This document shows positions 1 to 12,395 of a DNA stretch of 64,000 nt, piece by piece. The DNA is from Limnoperna fortunei (taxonomy: Eukaryota; Mollusca; Bivalvia; Mytilida; Modiolidae): NCBI GenBank assembly GCA_944474755.1, contig OX104122.1, positions 2,350,751-2,414,750 on the forward strand, written 5' to 3'. Under the pieces are notes generated by a model, which was not told where the DNA came from, did not search any database, and saw only the letters and a program-made list of their open reading frames with translations. Each line of letters starts with the position of its first letter. The stretch's first letter is position 1. The position numbers were made by a program, and so were the translations under genes.

Positions 1-292
1 TGTTGGCAACAGACAATGTCACATCATTTTGTGTTCTTTGTTCAAGTTTTCTGTTTAGTTCATAGTAACCAAGGTTTACGTTAGTTGACAGTTCTGTGTT
101 GAATATGGATGTCGTCATTTGTTGTTTAGTTGTACCATCCGTTCCTAACATAAGAAGTAGAAGAGCCGAGCAAATACTGTACGGTGCTAAAAACGCATTC
201 CCATTTGCTTGTATTCCTCTATACAAATTAAATGAAAAATTCGCAATTCCTTGAGCAAATTCAAGGTTTTGTGTTGGTGGATTTGTAGCCAT
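1..292 (-). CDS. Serpin, N-terminal part, cut by window edge
   Basis: Reading leftward from the ATG at 290-292, about 97 codons are open to the window edge with no stop or frameshift. The protein begins MATNPPTQNLEF and contains FNLY, then NGNAFLAPYSICSALL and MLGTDGTTKQQM. These match the helix A to helix C region of serpins (consensus F-x-LY, then N-x-F-x-P-x-SI-x-x-AL, then LGA-x-G-x-T-x-x-QM). Serpins are suicide inhibitors, mostly of serine proteases. The specificity-setting reactive loop would lie beyond the left edge, so target and activity cannot be judged. There is no obvious signal peptide, which suggests an intracellular clade B-like form or a leader in an unseen exon. It is a paralogue of the two serpin pseudogenes further right and, unlike them, shows no lesion here. 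It could be a live gene or a better preserved pseudogene. Confidence 0.72.
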   Translation of the reverse strand, partial: MATNPPTQNLEFAQGIANFSFNLYRGIQANGNAFLAPYSICSALLLLMLGTDGTTKQQMTTSIFNTELSTNVNLGYYELNRKLEQRTQNDVTLSVAN

Positions 293-1260
293 TTCTAAAT
301 GTAATCTTATATGAATTGTGGTATAGTACCTCAAAGAAGGGAAATTATTGCACATCAAGAAGTATTAAAATATACTGAACTATTATAAATACCGAAATAA
401 ATAATATATACAAAAGCCTAAAAATAGAACTGCATAATTTGATTTTTATACCCAAGTAATGAAAACTTAATTCGACTTAGTACCTTTCTAAACAATTATT
501 TTCCTTATCTTCGAGACCCTGTCTGACGATAAATTTTTGTGTACTCTATCAATTAATTTTCAAGTTCATATATATGTAACTGTTCGTACCATCTTAAAAA
601 CGGGGTTAAGTGTGGGATATCAATTAATTCTCAAGTTCATATTTATGTAACTATTCGTACCATCTTAACAACGGGTTAAGTGTACGAAATTATTTTGCTT
701 TTTGAAGGAGATGAATAAATATGTAATTATTTGAAAGAAAAATTGTTGTATCAATATTCTTAATTGCGTGTTTTTTAATATTTTATTATATTTTTTAAAT
801 GGCGACAAAAACCGATTAATATTATTGTTTATTAATATTGCGCCTCAGAGCTGTTATAAAGTCCATAAGTCTGTCGAAGGTTCTTTGAAGTGGAACTGTT
901 GTATATTTAGAGTCAGTCTTTAAAATATAGTTTGCTGTTGACCTATCGACACTTAAGACAAAATACACAAGTTAAACGAATGTTTATTTGGTGTTCATCT
1001 GCAGACTTATCGATCTATTTTGCTGTCGATTGGACATCAATAATGGCCACATGTTCAACAATATGTTCTGATAAAATTTCCTTAAACTTCAAACATCTTA
1101 GTCATAAATTGTCAACAACACAACATAACCACAGCGCCAAAAATATTCCTTTAAACTCATTTCATATTGTCCACTTTTGGCTGAGCAGACCTTGCGTCCG
1201 CCATTACTTTTTAGAGAAAAGGCAAGTTGTATTGGTGTATGTATGGCTGAATTTGAGAAA
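293..1260. other. Non-coding AT-rich DNA between serpin and satellite
   Basis: No gene is recognised here. It holds the 5' flank of the serpin fragment and a two-copy direct repeat (separate entry). An open frame entering the satellite from about 932 has no family resemblance and stays open only because of the satellite period. Confidence 0.6.
547..690. repeat. Two-copy 71-bp direct repeat
   Basis: A segment starting TATCAATTAATT at 547 recurs at 618 with a few substitutions. Both copies contain CAAGTTCATAT, then ATGTAACT, then TTCGTACCATCTTAA, and end in GGGTTAAGTGT. Confidence 0.85.
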
Positions 1261-4200
1261 CGTAGTATCGTATTTTACAGCAATATACGTACTATCCTAT
1301 TTTACAGCAATATACGTAGTATCATATTTTACAGCAATATACGTAGTATCCTATTTTACAGCAATATACGTACTATCCTATTTTACAGCAATATACGTAG
1401 TATCATATTTTACAGCAATATACGTAGTATCCTATTTTACAGCAGTACACGTCATATTTTACAGCAATATACGTACTATCCTATTTTACAGCAATATACG
1501 TAGTATCCTATTTTACAGCAGTACACGTCATATTTTACAGCAATATACGTACTATCCTATTTTACAGCAATATACGTAGTATCCTATTTTACAGCAGTAC
1601 ACGTCATATTTTACAGCAATATACGTAGTATCATATTTTACAGCAATATACGTAGTATCATATTTTACAGCAGTACACGTAATATTTTACAGCAATATAC
1701 GTATTATCATATTTTACAGCAATATACGTAGTATCCTATTTTACAGCAGTACACGTCATATTTTACAGCAATATACGTAGTATCATATTTTACAGCAATA
1801 TACGTAGTATCCTATTTTACAGCAGTACACGTCATATTTTACAGCAATAAACGTAGTATCATATTTTACAGCAATATACGTAGTATCATATTTTACAGCA
1901 ATATACGTAGTATCATATTTTACAGCAATATGCGTAGTATCATATTTCACAGCAATATGCGTAGTATCATATTTTACAGCAGTACACGTCATATTTTACA
2001 GCAATATACGTAGTATCCTATTTTACAGCAGTACACGTCATATTTTACAGCAATAAACGTAGTATCATATTTTACAGCAATATACGTAGTATCCTATTTT
2101 ACAGCAGTACACGTCATATTTTACAGCAGTAAACGTAGTATCATATTTTACAGCAATATACGTAGTATCCTATTTTACAGCAATAAGCGTAGTATCATAT
2201 TTACAGCAATAAACGTAGTGTCATATTTTACAGCAATATACGTAGTATCATATTTTACAGCAATAAACGTAGTATCATATTTTACAGCAATATACGTAGT
2301 ATCCTATTTTACAGCAATAAACGTAGTATCCTATTTTACATCAATATACGTAGTATCATATTTTACAGCAATATACGTAGTATCATATTTTACAGCAATA
2401 AACGTAGTATAATATTTTACAGCAATATACGTAGTATCATATTTTACAGCAATATACGTAGTATCATATTTTACAGCAGTACACGTCATATTTTACAGCA
2501 ATATACGTAGTATCATATTTTACAGCAGTACACATCATATTTTACAGCAATATACGTAGTATCATATTTTACAGCAATATACGTAGTATCATATTTTACA
2601 GCAGTACACGTCATATTTTACAGCAATATACGTAGTATCATATTTTACAGCAATATACGTAGTATCATATTTTACAGCAATATACGTAGTATCATATTGT
2701 ACAGCAATATACGTAGTGTCATATTTTACAGCAATATACGTAGTATCATATTTTACAGCAATATACGTAGTATCCTATTTTACAGCAATAAACGTAGTAT
2801 CATATTTTACAGCAATATACGTAGTATCCTATTTCACAGCAATAAACGTAGTATCATATTTTACAGCAATATACATAGTATCATATTTTACAGCAATATA
2901 CGTAGTATCATATTTTACAGCAATATACGTAGTATCCTATTTTACAGCAATATACGTACTATCCTATTTTACAGCAATATACGTAGTATCATATTTTACA
3001 GCAATATACGTAGTATCCTATTTTACAGCAGTACACGTCATATTTTACAGCAATATACGTACTATCCTATTTTACAGCAATATACGTAGTATCCTATTTT
3101 ACAGCAGTACACGTCATATTTTACAGCAATATACGTAGTATCATATTTTACAGCAATATACGTAGTATCATATTTTACAGCAGTACACGTAATATTTTAC
3201 AGCAATATACGTATTATCATATTTTACAGCAATATACGTAGTAACCTATTTTACAGCAGTACACGTCATATTTTACAGCAATATACGTAGTATCATATTT
3301 TACAGCAATATACGTAGTATCCTATTTTACAGCAGTACACGTCATATTTTACAGCAATAAACGTAGTATCATATTTTACAGCAATATACGTAGTATCATA
3401 TTTTACAGCAATATACGTAGTATCATATTTTACAGCAATATGCGTAGTATCATATTTTACAGCAATATGCGTAGTATCATATTTTACAGCAGTACACGTC
3501 ATATTTTACAGCAATATACGTAGTATCATATTTTACAGCAGTACACGTCATATTTTACAGTAATATACGTAGTATCATATTTTACAGCAATATACGTAGT
3601 ATCATATTTTACAGCAGTACACGTCATATTTTACAGCAATATACGTAGTATCATATTTTACAGCAATATACGTAGTATCATATTTTACAGCAATATACGT
3701 AGTATCATATTTTACAGCAATATACGTAGTGTCATTTTTTACAGCAATATACGTAGTATCATATTTTACAGCAATATACGTAGTATCCTATTTTACAGCA
3801 ATAAACGTAGTATCATATTGTACAGCAATATACGTAGTATCCTATTTCACAGCAATAAACGTAGTATCATATTTTACAGCAATATACGTAGTATCATATT
3901 TTAAAGCAATATACTTAGTATCATATTTTACAGCAATATACGTAGTATCATATTTTACAGCAATATACGTAGTGTCATATTTTACAGCAATATACGTAGT
4001 ATCATATTTTACAGCAATATACGTAGTATCCTATTTTACAGCAATAAACGTAGTATCATATTGTACAGCAATATACGTAGTATCCTATTTCACAGCAATA
4101 AACGTAGTATCATATTTTACAGCAATATACGTAGTATCATATTTTACAGCAATATACGTAGTATCATATTTTACAGCAATATACGTAGTATCCTATTTTA

Positions 4201-7200
4201 CAGCAATATACGTACTATCCTATTTTACAGCAATATACGTAGTATCATATTTTACAGCAATATACGTAGTATCCTATTTTACAGCAGTACACGTCATATT
4301 TTACAGCAATATACGTACTATCCTATTTTACAGCAATATACGTAGTATCCTATTTTACAGCAGTACGCGTCATATTTTACAGCAATATACGTAGTATCAT
4401 ATTTTACAGCAATATACGTAGTATCATATTTTACAGCAGTACACGTAATATTTTACAGCAATATACGTATTATCATATTTTACAGCAATATACGTAGTAA
4501 CCTATTTTACAGCAGTACACGTCATATTTTACAGCAATATACGTAGTATCATATTTTACAGCAATATACGTAGTATCCTATTTTACAGCAGTACACGTCA
4601 TATTTTACAGCAATAAACGTAGTATCATATTTTACAGCAATATACGTAGTATCATATTTTACAGCAATATACGTAGTATCATATTTTACAGCAATATGCG
4701 TAGTATCATATTTTACAGCAATATGCGTAGTATCATATTTTACAGCAGTACACGTCATATTTTACAGCAATATACGTAGTATCATATTTTACAGCAGTAC
4801 ACGTCATATTTTACAGCAATATACGTAGTATCATATTTTACAGCAATATACGTAGTATCATATTTTACAGCAGTACACGTCATATTTTACAGCAATATAC
4901 GTAGTATCATATTTTACAGCAATATACGTAGTATCATATTTTACAGCAATATACGTAGTATCATATTTTACAGCAATATACGTAGTGTCATATTTTACAG
5001 CAATATACGTAGTATCATATTTTACAGCAATATACGTAGTATCCTATTTTACAGCAATAAACGTAGTATCATATTGTACAGCAATATACGTAGTATCCTA
5101 TTTCACAGCAATAAACGTAGTATCATATTTTACAGCAATATACGTAGTATCATATTTTACAGCAATATACGTAGTATCATATTTTACAGCAATATACGTA
5201 GTATCATATTTTACAGCAATATACGTAGTGTCATATTTTACAGCAATATACGTAGTATCATATTTTACAGCAATATACGTAGTATCCTATTTTACAGCAA
5301 TAAACGTAGTATCATATTGTACAGCAATATACGTAGTATCCTATTTCACAGCAATAAACGTAGTATCATATTTTACAGCAATATACGTAGTATCATATTT
5401 TACAGCAATATACGTAGTATCATATTTTACAGCAATATACGTAGTATCCTATTTTACAGCAATATACGTACTATCCTATTTTACAGCAATATACGTAGTG
5501 TCATATTTTACAGCAATATACGTAGTATCCTATTTTACAGCAGTACACGTCATATTTTACAGCAATATACGTACTATCCTATTTTACAGCAATATACGTA
5601 GTATCCTATTTTACAGCAATATACGTAGTATCATATTTTACAGCAATATACGTAGTATCATATTTTACAGCAGTACACGTAATATTTTACAGCAATATAC
5701 GTATTATCATATTTTACAGCAATATACGTAGTATCCTATTTTACAGCAGTACACGTCATATTTTACAGCAATATACGTAGTATCATATTTTACAGCAATA
5801 TACGTAGTATCCTATTTTACAGCAGTACACGTCATATTTTACAGCAGTAAACGTAGTATCATATTTTACAGCAATATACGTAGTATCATATTTTACAGCA
5901 ATATACGTAGTATCATATTTTACAGCAATATGCGTAGTATCATATTTTACAGCAATATGCGTAGTATCATATTTTACAGCAGTACACGTCATATTTTACA
6001 GCAATATACGTAGTATCCTATTTTACAGCAGTACACGTCATATTTTACAGCAATAAACGTAGTATCATATTTTACAGCAATATACGTAGTATCATATTGT
6101 ACAGCAATATACGAAGTATCATATTTTACAGCAATATACGTAGTATCCTATTTTACAGCAATAAACGTAGTATCATATTTACAGCAATAAACGTAGTGTC
6201 ATATTTTACAGCAATATACGTAGTATCATATTTTACAGCAATAAACGTAGTATCATATTTTACAGCAATATACGTAGTATCCTATTTTACAGCAATAAAC
6301 GTAGTATCCTATTTTACATCAATATACGTAGTATCATATTTTACAGCAATATACGTAGTATCATATTTTACAGCAATAAACGTAGTATAATATTTTACAG
6401 CAATATACGTAGTATCATATTTTACAGCAATATACGTAGTATCATATTTTACAGCAGTACACGTCATATTTTACAGCAATATACGTAGTATCATATTTTA
6501 CAGCAGTACACGTAGTATCATATTTTACAGCAATATACGTAGTATCATATTTTACAGCAATATACGTAGTGTCATATTTTACAGCAATATACGTAGTATC
6601 ATATTTTACAGCAATATACGTAGTATCCTATTTTACAGCAATAAACGTAGTATCAGATTTTACAGCAATATACGTAGTATCCTATTTCACAGCAATAAAC
6701 GTAGCATCATATTTTACAGCAATATACGTAGTATCATATTTTACAGCAATATACGTAGTATCATATTTTACAGCAATATACGTAGTATCATATTTTACAG
6801 CAATAAACGTAGTATCATATTTTACAGCAATATACGTAGTATCCTATTTCACAGCAATAAACGTAGTATCATATTTTACAGCAATATACGTAGTATCATA
6901 TTTTACAGCAGTACACGTCATATTTTACAGCAATATACGCAGCATCATATTTTACAGCAATGAACGTAGTATCCTATTTTACAGCAATAAACGTAGTATC
7001 GTATTTTACAGCAATATACGTAGTATCATATTTTACAGCAATATACGTAGTATCATATTTTACAGCAATATACGTAGTATCATATTTTACAGCAATAAAC
7101 GTAGTATAATATTTTACAGCAATATACGTAGCATCATATTTTACAGCAATGAACGTAGTATCATATTTTACAGCAATATACGTAGTATCATATTTTACAG

Positions 7201-8086
7201 CAGTACACGTCATATTTTACAGCAATAAACGTAGTATCATATTTTACAGCAATATACGTAGTATCATATTTTACAGCAATATACGTAGTATCATATTTTA
7301 CAGCAATATACGTAGTATCCTATTTTACAGCAATAAACTTAGTATCATATTTTACAGCAATAAACGTAGTGTCATATTTTACAGCAATATACGTAGTATC
7401 CTATTTTACAGCAATAAACGTAGTGTCATATTTTACAGCAATATACGTAGTATCCTATTTTACAGCAATAAACGTAGTATCCTATTTTACATCAATATAC
7501 GTAGTATAATATTTTAAAGCAATAAACGTACTATCCTATTTTTCAGCAATAAACGTAGTATCCTATTTTACATCAATATACGTAGTATAATATTTTAAGG
7601 CAATAAACGTAGTATCATATTTTTCAGCAATATACGTAGTATAATATTTTACAGCAGTACACGTCATATTTTACAGCAATATACGTAGTATCCTATTTTA
7701 CAGCAGTACACGTCATATTTTACAGCAATAAACGTAGTATCATATTTTACAGCAATATACGTAGTATCATATTGTACAGCAATATACGAAGTATCATATT
7801 TTACAGCAATATACGTAGTATCCTATTTCACAGCAATAAACGTAGTATAATATTTACAGCAATAAACGTAGTATCCTATTTTACATCAATATACGTAGTA
7901 TAATATTTTAAGGCAATAAACGTAGTATCATATTTTTCAGCAATATACGTAGTATCTTATTTTACAGCTATTTCACAGTAATATACCTGTTATCCTATTT
8001 TACAGCAATAAATGTAGTATCCAATCTTACAGCAATATACGTAGTATCATATTTTACAGCAATATACGTAGTATCCTATTTTACAG
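1261..8086. repeat. Satellite 1: 27-bp minisatellite with a 22-bp short unit
   Basis: About 6.8 kb of near-uninterrupted tandem repeat. The main unit is 27 bp with core TTTTACAGCAATATACGTAG. The short variant is 22 bp, with AGCAGTACACGTCATATTTT across its joint and five bases missing. Common variants are AATAAACG for AATATACG, CCTATT for CATATT, and ACATCA for ACAGCA. Since 27 bp is nine codons, two plus frames and one minus frame of the unit lack stops. Open frames of up to about 250 codons result, with nine-residue repeats such as SYFTAIYVV. They end wherever a 22-bp unit shifts the frame, so I do not call them genes. Units become more divergent after about 7.5 kb, as expected at an array edge. 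The MULE sits at the last recognisable unit. Confidence 0.95.
1674..6000. repeat. Higher-order repeat inside satellite 1 (1.2-1.5 kb period)
   Basis: A rare variant junction, CACGTAATATTTTACAGC followed by ATACGTATTATC, occurs near 1676, 3186, 4441 and 5667. A block with two ATATGCG units occurs near 1928, 3438, 4693 and 5927. Both markers show spacings of about 1510, 1255 and 1230 bp. The flanking order of 22-bp and 27-bp units is the same at each site. The array was therefore amplified in blocks of about 45-55 units, and the first interval is longer by about 255 bp. Confidence 0.85.
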
Positions 8087-8188
8087 GGTGTCTAGTCAAT
8101 TAGTCCCACGTGAAAATAGGTCCCAGCCCATTCGTCCCAAGTCTTTGTCAATTGGTCCCACTTTTGGACAATTGGTTCCAACTCTTTT
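8087..8188 (+). repeat. Left terminal inverted repeat of the MULE
   Basis: About 100 bp built of degenerate subrepeats: GTCAATTAGTCCCA, CATTCGTCCCAAGTC, GTCAATTGGTCCCA, GACAATTGGTTCCAAC. These recur in reverse complement at the right end in the same order. Confidence 0.9.
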
Positions 8189-8869
8189 AAAAAGTATATT
8201 TTAGAACAATTTTTTGGTTTTTTAATAGGAATTAATAATAAGTTATTGAAATTTAAGAAACTCCCAATACAAAACAAGTTATAATATGTTCAAATTTGTA
8301 ATTTAATATACACATTTATATATAAAAGTAATGACAAATATTATTACAAATAATTGAGAATTGTGCATTCTTTTTACGTTGTATAGTATAATAATTTTGT
8401 CTTATTAGTTTCATTAGCAGCTTGGGCATATAATTATTACTTTTTATCGTTTGAAGCATAAGGTTTTAGCTTTAATAAAACAATTCAAGGAGCTATTAGT
8501 GCAATTGATTGCCTTTGAATGTCATTGTACAAACATCAAGCAGTTTAATGTTTATCTGAACATTTACTCTTAAACCATACATTTGTATATTTAACAATAT
8601 TTTACAATTACATTTTTTACTCACTATCCCTTTTGAAGTCTTACATAAACAATATCAAGAAGCACATGATTGGGACTTCGGCTTGGGAGGTAGGGGTAAG
8701 AAAAAATAATGTCTTATGATAGGTCAGTTATAGAAAAACCAATCAAATTTAATTACAGCCTAAATAACTGTCACATATAATTGTTAATTTCCATTGTTTG
8801 TTGTTGTATTGCATTATTATGTTGTTGCTTGTCTGTAAATTCTATCTTATAATTATATTTGTGTTTCAG

Positions 8870-10880
8870 ATTTGCACAATACAACAGAATGTATGTGTGC
8901 TAATTGTGAGCCTGTTTGTGAATCCACTCGCGCCACACACAGACAGCAGCGATGATGACGAACCAAGGGGTTTATATGTGCGTGTACGACCAGCTGTACA
9001 TGATTCTTGCAATAGTGACTCCCCTGTACCAAGAGACCAATCATTTGAGATCACACGACATTCTCTTGCAGAACCAGAGGTACACCAAGAAAACTCTATT
9101 GTTGACACCAGCCTTCCTAATGTCAGTTCAACAGCAAGCCCTACCCTTTTGTACACCATCATTCAAGAAGGCACAGAAAAAGGCAAAGAAAAACTTATGG
9201 ATAGCCACGGCCACACATACACCAAGAAGGTATTTCTATAAAATTGAAAACTGTTGTGTTGAATAAAGCACTAAAAACATATAAAAATAGTGTTTTATGT
9301 GTAGAAAATCATAATATTTTTTATTTCCTTATTGATACTTAAAATCATTGCATACAGAATTCAGTATATTTTTCAACATGGAATTTTTTCATATTATAAT
9401 TAACAATTTCAAATAGAGATTAATTTTAAATTTTACTTGCAGCGTACTCTAAAGAACAGTGCCGACTGGCGTTGTACCGTTCGCAAACAGAACTGTCCTG
9501 CTACTGTTAAACAGAAAGGAGACACACAACCACCCAGCATTAACAGGCAAAGACGTTACTGTTAGAATTATGTCAGAGGTCAAAGCCAGAGCCAAGATTG
9601 ACCCATTCCAATCAGCTGCAACCATCGTTGAGAATGTAATGAAAGAGATTGGTGACCCATCCCTACCTACTGGAAGCCGACCTGCTCCTAACAACTTTGT
9701 CAGACAAGCCAACAGTGTCAGAGAAAAGACCAGACCAAAACAACCAGCTGATCTAGATTTTGTGGTATATATACCAATATTATGCAAAATTTGTTTTATT
9801 CATTTATTGAAAATATTTAAACCAAAACAAAAAAGTATTAAATGTTCACATGTTAGATTCAAAAGTAGAAATAAAATGTGCATTTTCCATGACCTACATA
9901 TATTCTTAACTTGTACATTGATTAAAATAATTTGATTTATTTATTTGATAGTTTGTCCAAGAGTACATACCAGACGGATTCCTGAAAAAAGACCTTAGAG
10001 TTGCCGACCAGCGTCACCGTATATTTGCAACAGAAAGACAGCTTAGCATCTTAAGGACAGCAAAGACCTGGTATATTGACGCCACTTTTAAAGTTGTTCG
10101 GAGACCATTTTACCAGCTTCTGTCAGTGCAAGCCTTTGTCCGTTCTGGTTCTGAGACGAAACAGGTTCCTTTGTTGTTTGCTGTCATGTCAAGACATCGT
10201 GCCGAAGATTACATTGCAGTATGTGGTTTTGTTATATATAATTTACATTGAAAAGTGAAGTAGATCAGCATTTGGATAAATTCCTATTGTCATGATTTTT
10301 TAAATGCAATCTTGTTGGATTTGCTTGTGTAATATTTTTTTTGTTTTCAATTGATTATATTTGTGTAGTTATTAATATTAATATTAATATTAATATACGT
10401 TCCATTGTCATGATGTTGCCTGGTCCTGCTTCAGTTAAGGCAGTAGTGTTAGACTTTGAGTGTGCCATGTGGAAAGCAGTTCGCAGAGTTATTCCTACAG
10501 CAGTTGTCAGGGGTTGTGCCTTCCACTGGGTGCAAGCAGTGTGGAGAAAATGTCAAAAGCTTGGATTACAGGTAATTTGTCATAATTGTAAATTCTATTG
10601 AAGTATAAAATATATTTGTCTGTCTATATTGATGACATCCACAGTGCATATTCTTAAGTTTGCTTTTCAATTGTGTAAAGAGTTGTGTCAAGTTAGTGAA
10701 TTTAAAAAAAATATATTTATTCTTTGTTTTAGGTTGCCTACATGTTAAGTGTCAGGCAACTTATGGCCGTTCCTTACTTGCCACAGGAGCATATCAGGTC
10801 ATCGTTTAGCAGACTCCACCTTACTGTGCCAGTAACAGCTAGACCCCTACAAAAGCTGATGTCATACATTAACTTTGCTT
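8870..10880 (+). pseudogene. MULE transposase with FLYWCH zinc finger, broken and C-terminally truncated
   Basis: The exons I can justify are 8870-9229, 9443-9764, 9952-10218, about 10380-10571, and 10733 to about 10875. Each internal border has AG/GT signals and all the joins are phase 0. Exon 1 is acidic and Ser-rich (TDSSDDDEPRG) and ends entering a FLYWCH domain (HGHTYTKK). Exon 2 continues it with DWRC, a second Cys (QNC) and the H-x-H (THNHP). The frame slips by one base between the Cys and H-x-H parts, at about 9500-9520. Exon 3 holds the first catalytic Asp (WYIDATFK). Exon 4 holds the second (VVLDFECAMWKAV) and the GCAFHWVQAVWRK motif. Exon 5 reaches RQLMAVPYLPQEHI and stops soon after MSYI. 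The region with the third acidic residue is absent. The start exon is not identified. Confidence 0.85.
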
Positions 10881-11340
10881 TATTATGTTGTGCTTTTGTG
10901 CTTTGCTTTTTCTTTTTATATATTTATGAATAAAGTTGGGATTGTGTGAAAGTGTTGTGTGTTTCAAAGAATAACATGTATATATTTTGAATGTTTTCTG
11001 TAAGTTAATATGATCTTCAGTGTGAGAACGAATGTCATTCTTGTATGGTGAAAGTAGGTATGAAAGCACCAAGTGAGAAAAGTAAGAAAGACTGTATGTA
11101 TGCTAGAATGAATGGGTAGGCATTAGTGGTTCAAATATATGTAAAATAATAGTATAGTGCTGTAAATCTCAATAAAGAACATAAACTTGTTTTGTCTTCT
11201 ATTGTTATTATTTTAACATATCATGTTAACTAAGAGCAAATATTTTCATAATAATTTCTACATCAAAAGCATAAATATACATTAATATGTTGAAATAATT
11301 ACTTAAATAATCTCTTAAACACAAATAAAACATTTTAAAT

Positions 11341-11450
11341 AAAAGTTGGGAACAATTGACTTGGGACAAATTTTAAATGGGACTAATTTACAAAATTTGG
11401 GACCAATTGACTTGGGACGAATTGGAATTGGGACCAATTGACCTGTATCC
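11341..11450 (-). repeat. Right terminal inverted repeat of the MULE
   Basis: The reverse-complement counterpart of the left end, with GGGACCAATTGACCTG next to the border, then GGGACGAATT, GGGACCAATTGACTT, GGGACTAATTT and GGGAACAATTGACTT moving inward. Confidence 0.9.
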
Positions 11451-11595
11451 TTTTACAGCAAGATACGTTGCTACTGCCTTGAACCCCAGTTGTGTAGGCT
11501 GGAAAAATAATTTGCCAATAAATTATATTCCAATTTGCCATATGCAAAGTATTTTTTTCAAATTTTAAAAAATAAAATTAAAGTATATATAAAAG

Positions 11596-12075
11596 TAGTA
11601 TCTGAGGTCAGAGCACCGTCCGGTAGGTAATGTTGTGATGGTAATAGTGACGTCTGATATGTAGTGTTGTGATGATAAAAGAGTTGGCCAACGCGCCGTC
11701 TGATAGATAGTGTTGTAATGGTGGCATCAGAGGTCAGAACATCTCTTGATAGATAGTGTTTTTATGGTGGTAACAGAGTCCAGAACACCGTCTGATAGGT
11801 AGTGTTGTGATGATCGTATCAGGGGCAAAAGCGCTGTCTGATAGGTAGAGTTGTGATGGTGTATCAGCTGCTAGAGCGTCGTCTGAGAGGTAGTTTGTCA
11901 GACGCCAGAGTGCCGTCTTATGGGTAGTGTTGTGATGGTGCTATCAGAGGCCAGAGCACCATCTGATACATGTAGGTAGTGTTGTGATGGTGGTAACAGG
12001 GCCAAAGCAGCGTCTGATAGGTAGTGTTGTGATGGTGGTATCAGTGGTCGGAACGCGTCTGATAGGTTTCAAACA
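11596..12075. repeat. Minisatellite, degenerate unit of about 45-60 bp
   Basis: About nine irregular copies sharing GTCTGATAGGTAGTGTTGTG, then ATGGTG-x-TATCAG, then AG-x-x-CAGAGC. Unit length varies and several copies carry internal deletions. Confidence 0.85.
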
Positions 12076-12208
12076 TATGATCACTCGTGCCGAAACGCAT
12101 TCAGATTAAACTCCTGCGCGGAACAAGTTCAATTTTCAATCTGCGCAATTGATTATTCTATAAGCACAGCACGAGTACATTCGTCCTTTATGCCGTAGTG
12201 CTTAGGAT

Positions 12209-12395
12209 ATGTCTATACCATTCACTGTACATGTATGGTAAAGATCAGTTTAGCGTATGTCTATAACGTTTACTGTACATGTTTGATAAAGATCTGTCTT
12301 AGGGTATGTCTATAACATTCACTGTACATGTACGGTAAAGATCTGTCTTAGGGTATGTCAATAACGTTCATTGTACATGTATGGTAAAGATCTGC
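12209..12395. repeat. Minisatellite, 48-49-bp unit, four copies
   Basis: Four copies of a unit starting ATGTCTATAACGTTCACTGT and continuing through TGTACATGTATGGTAAAGATC. Copies begin near 12209, 12257, 12306 and 12355. Confidence 0.9.

Larger units (their letters stand above)
8087..11450 (+). mobile_element. MULE (Mutator-like) DNA transposon inserted in satellite 1
   Basis: A 3364-bp element with readable borders. It is flanked by the 8-bp direct repeat TTTTACAG at 8079-8086 and 11451-11458. This is the satellite's own motif, and the satellite unit resumes directly after it as CAAGATACG. The termini begin GGTGTCTAGTCAATTAGTCC on the left and, reversed, GGATACAGGTCAATTGGTCC on the right. 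Inside is a spliced plus-strand transposase gene with a FLYWCH zinc finger and a MULE catalytic domain. TSDs of 8-10 bp and these domains fit the Mutator superfamily. The copy is not autonomous, because the transposase is frameshifted and lacks its C-terminal part. The 8.2-8.8 kb and 10.9-11.3 kb stretches inside it are AT-rich and non-coding as far as I can see. Confidence 0.9.

Noticed and set aside
932..7517. Long open frames with nine-residue repeats (SYFTAIYVV, FYSNIRSII, YDTTYIAVK) on both strands
   Set aside because: They are products of a 27-bp satellite unit, which is nine codons. Several frames are open at once and they end wherever a 22-bp unit shifts the frame. There is no start context or domain.
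1261..8086. CRISPR-like array
   Set aside because: The units are contiguous and near-identical with no unique spacers, and the DNA is eukaryotic.
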